From contig CAZYLK010000103.1 in NCBI GenBank assembly GCA_964648365.1, positions 1-20,586 of the forward strand: a stretch of 20,586 nt of DNA. The letters are read 5' to 3'. The notes under the pieces are model-generated. The model searched no databases. It was not told where the DNA came from and worked only from the letters and a program-made list of their open reading frames with translations. Shown piece by piece: positions 20,147 to 20,586 of the stretch; positions within the stretch are counted from its first letter, which is position 1, and every line of letters starts with the position of its first letter. Made by a program: the position numbers and the translations under genes. The stretch is from SURF-32 sp964648365. Its GTDB lineage: Bacteria > Planctomycetota > Phycisphaerae > UBA1845.

Positions 20147-20586
20147 TTAGTGCAGGCTGACCAGGACGAGGACCATGCCGGTCTCGCCCCTGGAAAGCGA
20201 CGTCATAGCCTTGCCGATGACGGCGCCGTAGGCGCGGTCGTGGTCGGCGGCCTTCATGGCGTGCCCGGGGGTGTTGGAAGTGGTCAGCAGGTCGCCGGGC
20301 TCAATGGCCGCCGAAGAAGCGTCGCAGCGGACGTACACGCGACCGGACAGCGCGATCGGCGGTGCGTTCTCATGGCCGGGCAGATTGCCGAGTACGGCGC
20401 CGACGGACAGGTCATTCGCCCCGCTGACAATGCCGGCCACGCAGCGGTTGTACGCGCCGCGGGCGATGCAGAGCTTGCCGGGGTTGGCGGGGTCGATCGC
20501 CATGACGGTTCCTGGCTCGACGCTCTCGCACGGCTCACTGGTAGGGAACCGTTCGGCGATGTCCGCGCCGGTGATTTCGAGCACCT
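20147..20586 (-). CDS. C-terminal part of a larger protein (5' end outside window)
   Basis: The frame is open to the right edge; the first codon visible as a start (GTG at 20584) is probably internal. About 146 residues remain: DIAERFPTSEPCESVEPGTV, GAYNRCVAGIVSGAN, ALSGRVYVRCDASSAAIEPG, DLLTTSNTPGHAMKAAD, RAYGAVIGKAMTSLSRGETG and a final VLVLVSLH. This block resembles the C-terminal domain found on tail-fibre-like and collagen-like surface proteins, with SGRV and GDLLT-x-S as its core, similar in style to peptidase G2/intramolecular chaperone domains. Whether it cleaves itself cannot be judged. The downstream protease gene starts 29 bases after its stop. Confidence 0.7.
   Translation of the reverse strand, partial: VLEITGADIAERFPTSEPCESVEPGTVMAIDPANPGKLCIARGAYNRCVAGIVSGANDLSVGAVLGNLPGHENAPPIALSGRVYVRCDASSAAIEPGDLLTTSNTPGHAMKAADHDRAYGAVIGKAMTSLSRGETGMVLVLVSLH

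Overview
The window looks like chromosomal DNA of a high-GC planctomycete-type bacterium, probably from an uncultured or lightly studied lineage. This is an inference from several traits seen together: secreted proteins with an 'FEINWSTIDGGG / SGTIGQPDAG / GGFWPG' type N-terminus, a TMTC-like membrane glycosyltransferase with TPRs, a cytochrome b fused to two c-type heme domains, a soluble Hanks-type kinase, and many short palindromic and tandem repeats between genes. No rRNA, tRNA, CRISPR array, insertion sequence or phage module was seen.

Layout. Positions 1-2735 (minus strand): the 5' part of a PaaI-type hotdog thioesterase, a Ser/Thr kinase and a calcineurin-type phosphoesterase. Positions 2900-4600 (minus): a secreted Cys-rich protein gene with an apparently structured RNA containing duplicated hairpins on its 3' side, and a promoter, small ORF and terminator on its 5' side. 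Positions 4703-7514 (minus): a two-TM protein overlapping the end of a large exported protein with about twelve D-x-x-G-x-D-x-Y repeats. Positions 7637-11512 (plus): the cytochrome b-c fusion and the TMTC-like protein, 18 bases apart. Positions 11620-16398 (plus): a phenylacetate-degradation cluster of thiolase (paaJ/pcaF type), paaA, paaB, paaC and paaD. Positions 16521-17765: dprA. Positions 17959-20586 (minus): a secreted Cys-rich protein, a secreted metzincin protease and the C-terminal part of a third protein.

The paa genes encode the phenylacetyl-CoA epoxidase core (A, B, C), its maturation factor (D) and the terminal beta-ketoacyl-CoA thiolase. The reductase PaaE and the ligase, isomerase and hydratase genes are not in the window. 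The cluster is unusual in having 230-275 base spacers filled with repeats, where related operons are normally tightly packed. One copy of a palindromic repeat also found in a spacer lies in frame inside paaD, where it contributes to an apparent insertion in an otherwise well-conserved protein.

The best candidates for something undescribed are: (1) the in-frame palindrome in paaD and the repeat-filled paa spacers; (2) the RNA at about 2917-3166, where two copies of a hairpin differ by paired, compensating changes; (3) the promoter/small ORF/terminator leader at 4178-4575; and (4) the cytochrome b with Tyr in place of a heme-ligand His. All calls are from reading alone; no database search was run.
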